Origin: Nitrosospira sp. | GTDB lineage: Bacteria; Pseudomonadota; Gammaproteobacteria; Burkholderiales; Nitrosomonadaceae | Direction of reading: 5' to 3' | Assembly (NCBI GenBank): GCA_013821425.1 | Contig: JACDGV010000025.1 | Location: forward strand, 1 to 36,921 | Length of the DNA stretch: 36,921 bases | In this document: positions 35,834 to 36,921 of the stretch, piece by piece | Layout: every line of letters starts with the position of its first letter | Position numbering within the stretch: position 1 is the first letter of the stretch | Notes under the pieces: generated by a model | Seen by the model: only the letters and a program-made list of their open reading frames with translations | Database searches by the model: none | What the model was told of the DNA's origin: nothing | Made by a program: the position numbers and the translations under genes

Positions 35834-36068
35834 ATGACCATGACCAATATCAAGGAAAACATTTTGTCGCGTATTAGAGGCGAATATGTCTCCGCTGCGT
35901 TCAAAGCTTTGCCGGGATAGTGAAACGGCAACTGAGGATTTTCAGGAAAGCGTTATCGATGTGCCTAGCTTCGGCATGGTTCGCTTTACCTGTAGGCGGG
36001 TCAGATCAAAGCATCGTAAATCCGTCCATGTATTTTGGAATGCGATAGCAGCGGTCAAAATTGAGTAG
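35834..36068 (+). pseudogene. Short broken frames upstream of mqsA remnant
   Basis: ATG 35834 opens a 26-codon frame (MTMTNIKENILSRIRGEYVS) ending at TAG. A second frame, one base off, then runs from about 35886 to TAG 36068 and ends VFWNAIAAVKIE. They look like two pieces of one gene split by a frameshift, lying where a toxin or partner gene would stand before an mqsA-type antitoxin. I recognise neither piece. Confidence 0.3.
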
Positions 36069-36086
36069 GGTAAAGGAGAGGAAAAA

Positions 36087-36498
36087 ATGAAATGCGTAAC
36101 GTGCGCAGAGGCAGAGTATGTGCATGAAGCCCGCGATCTGCCTTCTACAAGGGGGCGGGAAACAGTCCTCCACGGCGTAATGGTCGACCATTGCCCAGCA
36201 TGTGGCGACGAACCTTTTCGGGTTGAATGATGAGGAGATGGATACGGAAAAGCGATAGGAGCGTTTATCAGGAAGGTAAATGCGGAGCTGCTGATCACAA
36301 AATTAGTGACCAAAATCCGTAAAAAATTGAATCTCGGACAGCGGGAGGCTAAACTTTTTGGGGTCGGAACAAAGGAGTTTTCACTTTATGAAACGAGTTG
36401 TACCTTGCCCCCGGTGGCTGCAACTGCTTAAACTATTGGGTTGCCACCCCGATTTGCTAGACGAGATCAGAGCGAGGGATGGGGAATATTCGCCTTGA
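36087..36498 (+). pseudogene. mqsA-type antitoxin, decayed by frameshifts
   Basis: A good ribosome binding site (AAAGGAGAGG) precedes ATG 36087. The first 47 codons read MKCVTCAEAEYVHEARDLPS, then RGRETVLHGVMVDHCPACGDE, with two CxxC pairs: the N-terminal zinc domain of MqsA/YgiT-type antitoxins. The frame then stops (TGA 36228-36230). In another frame at about 36258-36430 the HTH part is clear (VTKIRKKLNLGQREAKLFGV, then GTKEFSLYE), and in a third frame the end is clear (LLKLLGCHPDLLDEIRA) up to TGA 36496-36498. At least two frame breaks make it non-functional. MqsA proteins neutralise the MqsR mRNA interferase and bind DNA; no mqsR is seen here. Confidence 0.75.
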
Positions 36499-36766
36499 AT
36501 GTCATTTTGAGATACACCGCAAGTAGAAAGGGTAACGCCAGCGTCAATAGCATTGATTTGGTGACCTAGTTTTTCTGCTGCTAAATAAGCAGATTGTCAT
36601 TGCGTGAATAGAGCAATCTTACCGGTTCCCGCACATTGGCGAGTACCTATCTCGGAACCTGGAAGGGGGTTTAAACGCCTAAAGGAGGTGCTAAGATTAA
36701 TTTGTAGGTGAAATTGTGGCAGCTGTTCCGGATGGAGAAATTTTTTGTCTTTCCTTGGATCAGTTG
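36499..36766. other. Gene-free stretch after mqsA remnant
   Basis: 268 bases without a gene I can support. A weak stem, TCTGCT and AGCAGA around 8 bases, lies near 36572-36591. It could help end transcription from either side, but no T run follows. Confidence 0.3.
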
Positions 36767-36921
36767 TTATGTTTGCAATATGCGCATGACCGTGTCGGGA
36801 TGAAATGGCCCAATCTTTTCCAGCGCACGACCGGCGTAACGCAGGATCGAATAATTTTCCCGCAGCAAAGCGAAGAACAGTTTTCGCGTAAGCGAATCGA
36901 TGAGCAGTTCCGCATTATCCA
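36767..36921 (-). CDS. C-terminal end of an unidentified protein (5' end outside window)
   Basis: A minus-strand frame enters from the right edge and ends at TAA 36769-36767. The visible 50 residues begin DNAELLIDSLTRKLFFALL and include ENYSILRYAGRALEKIG and a final HPDTVMRILQT. The composition is that of a helical protein tail, with codon use like the core genes. I cannot name the family from this piece. Confidence 0.6.
   Translation of the reverse strand, partial: DNAELLIDSLTRKLFFALLRENYSILRYAGRALEKIGPFHPDTVMRILQT

Overview
The window looks like a chromosomal stretch of a betaproteobacterium of the Nitrosomonadales, most like the ammonia oxidiser Nitrosospira. This rests on the gene orders aroQ-accB-accC-prmA, mlaFEDCB-yadGH-ibaG and ftsY-ftsE-ftsX-rpoH, on moderate to high GC outside one island, and on general protein character. 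No ammonia-oxidation gene is present, so the genus is an inference. Most of the window is ordinary housekeeping sequence. The unusual parts lie at about 3.3-6.6 kb and 35.2-36.9 kb.

Left end (1-3.3 kb): the C-terminal redoxin-like end of a larger protein, a small secreted histidine-rich protein that probably binds metal, a UMF1-type MFS transporter on the minus strand, and one unknown small gene. Island (about 3.3-6.6 kb): an unknown 63-codon frame, a broken IS110-family transposase start (minus), a 5'-truncated and frameshifted IS3-family element (plus), and an AT-rich HNH-like gene (minus) whose reading frame runs on for 84 codons after a TAG stop. The island ends at the 3' side of a tRNA-Thr(CGT) gene that has its own clear sigma70 promoter. 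No integrase and no duplicated tRNA end were found.

Core block 1 (7.0-17.1 kb, plus): aroQ; accB and accC (biotin carrier and biotin carboxylase of acetyl-CoA carboxylase); prmA; a zinc-ribbon DUF3426 membrane protein; a complete mlaF-E-D-C-B set for phospholipid traffic between the membranes; a yadG/yadH-type ABC exporter; and ibaG (BolA family). A hairpin closes the block. Core block 2 (17.2-20.7 kb, minus): ftsY, ftsE, ftsX, rpoH in transcriptional order, joining SRP-dependent membrane targeting, the FtsEX divisome complex and the heat-shock sigma factor. Core block 3 (20.8-25.0 kb, plus): an active and an inactive M16 metalloprotease subunit, rsmD, coaD and a 2[4Fe-4S] ferredoxin. Core block 4 (24.9-30.6 kb, minus): yheT-type hydrolase, dnaE and yggS.

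Right end (30.9-36.9 kb): a two-gene phosphorelay on the minus strand, made of a 974-residue hybrid histidine kinase with HisKA, HATPase, a degenerate receiver, a true receiver and an Hpt domain, followed 5 bases later by a response regulator with one degenerate and one intact receiver and no DNA-binding domain. Beyond it lie a small unknown gene, a decayed mqsA-type antitoxin gene with at least two frame breaks, and the C-terminal end of an unidentified minus-strand protein. I found no CRISPR array, rRNA, intact transposon or prophage. The best leads for something undescribed are the HNH gene with its in-frame extension and the phosphorelay with no visible output.
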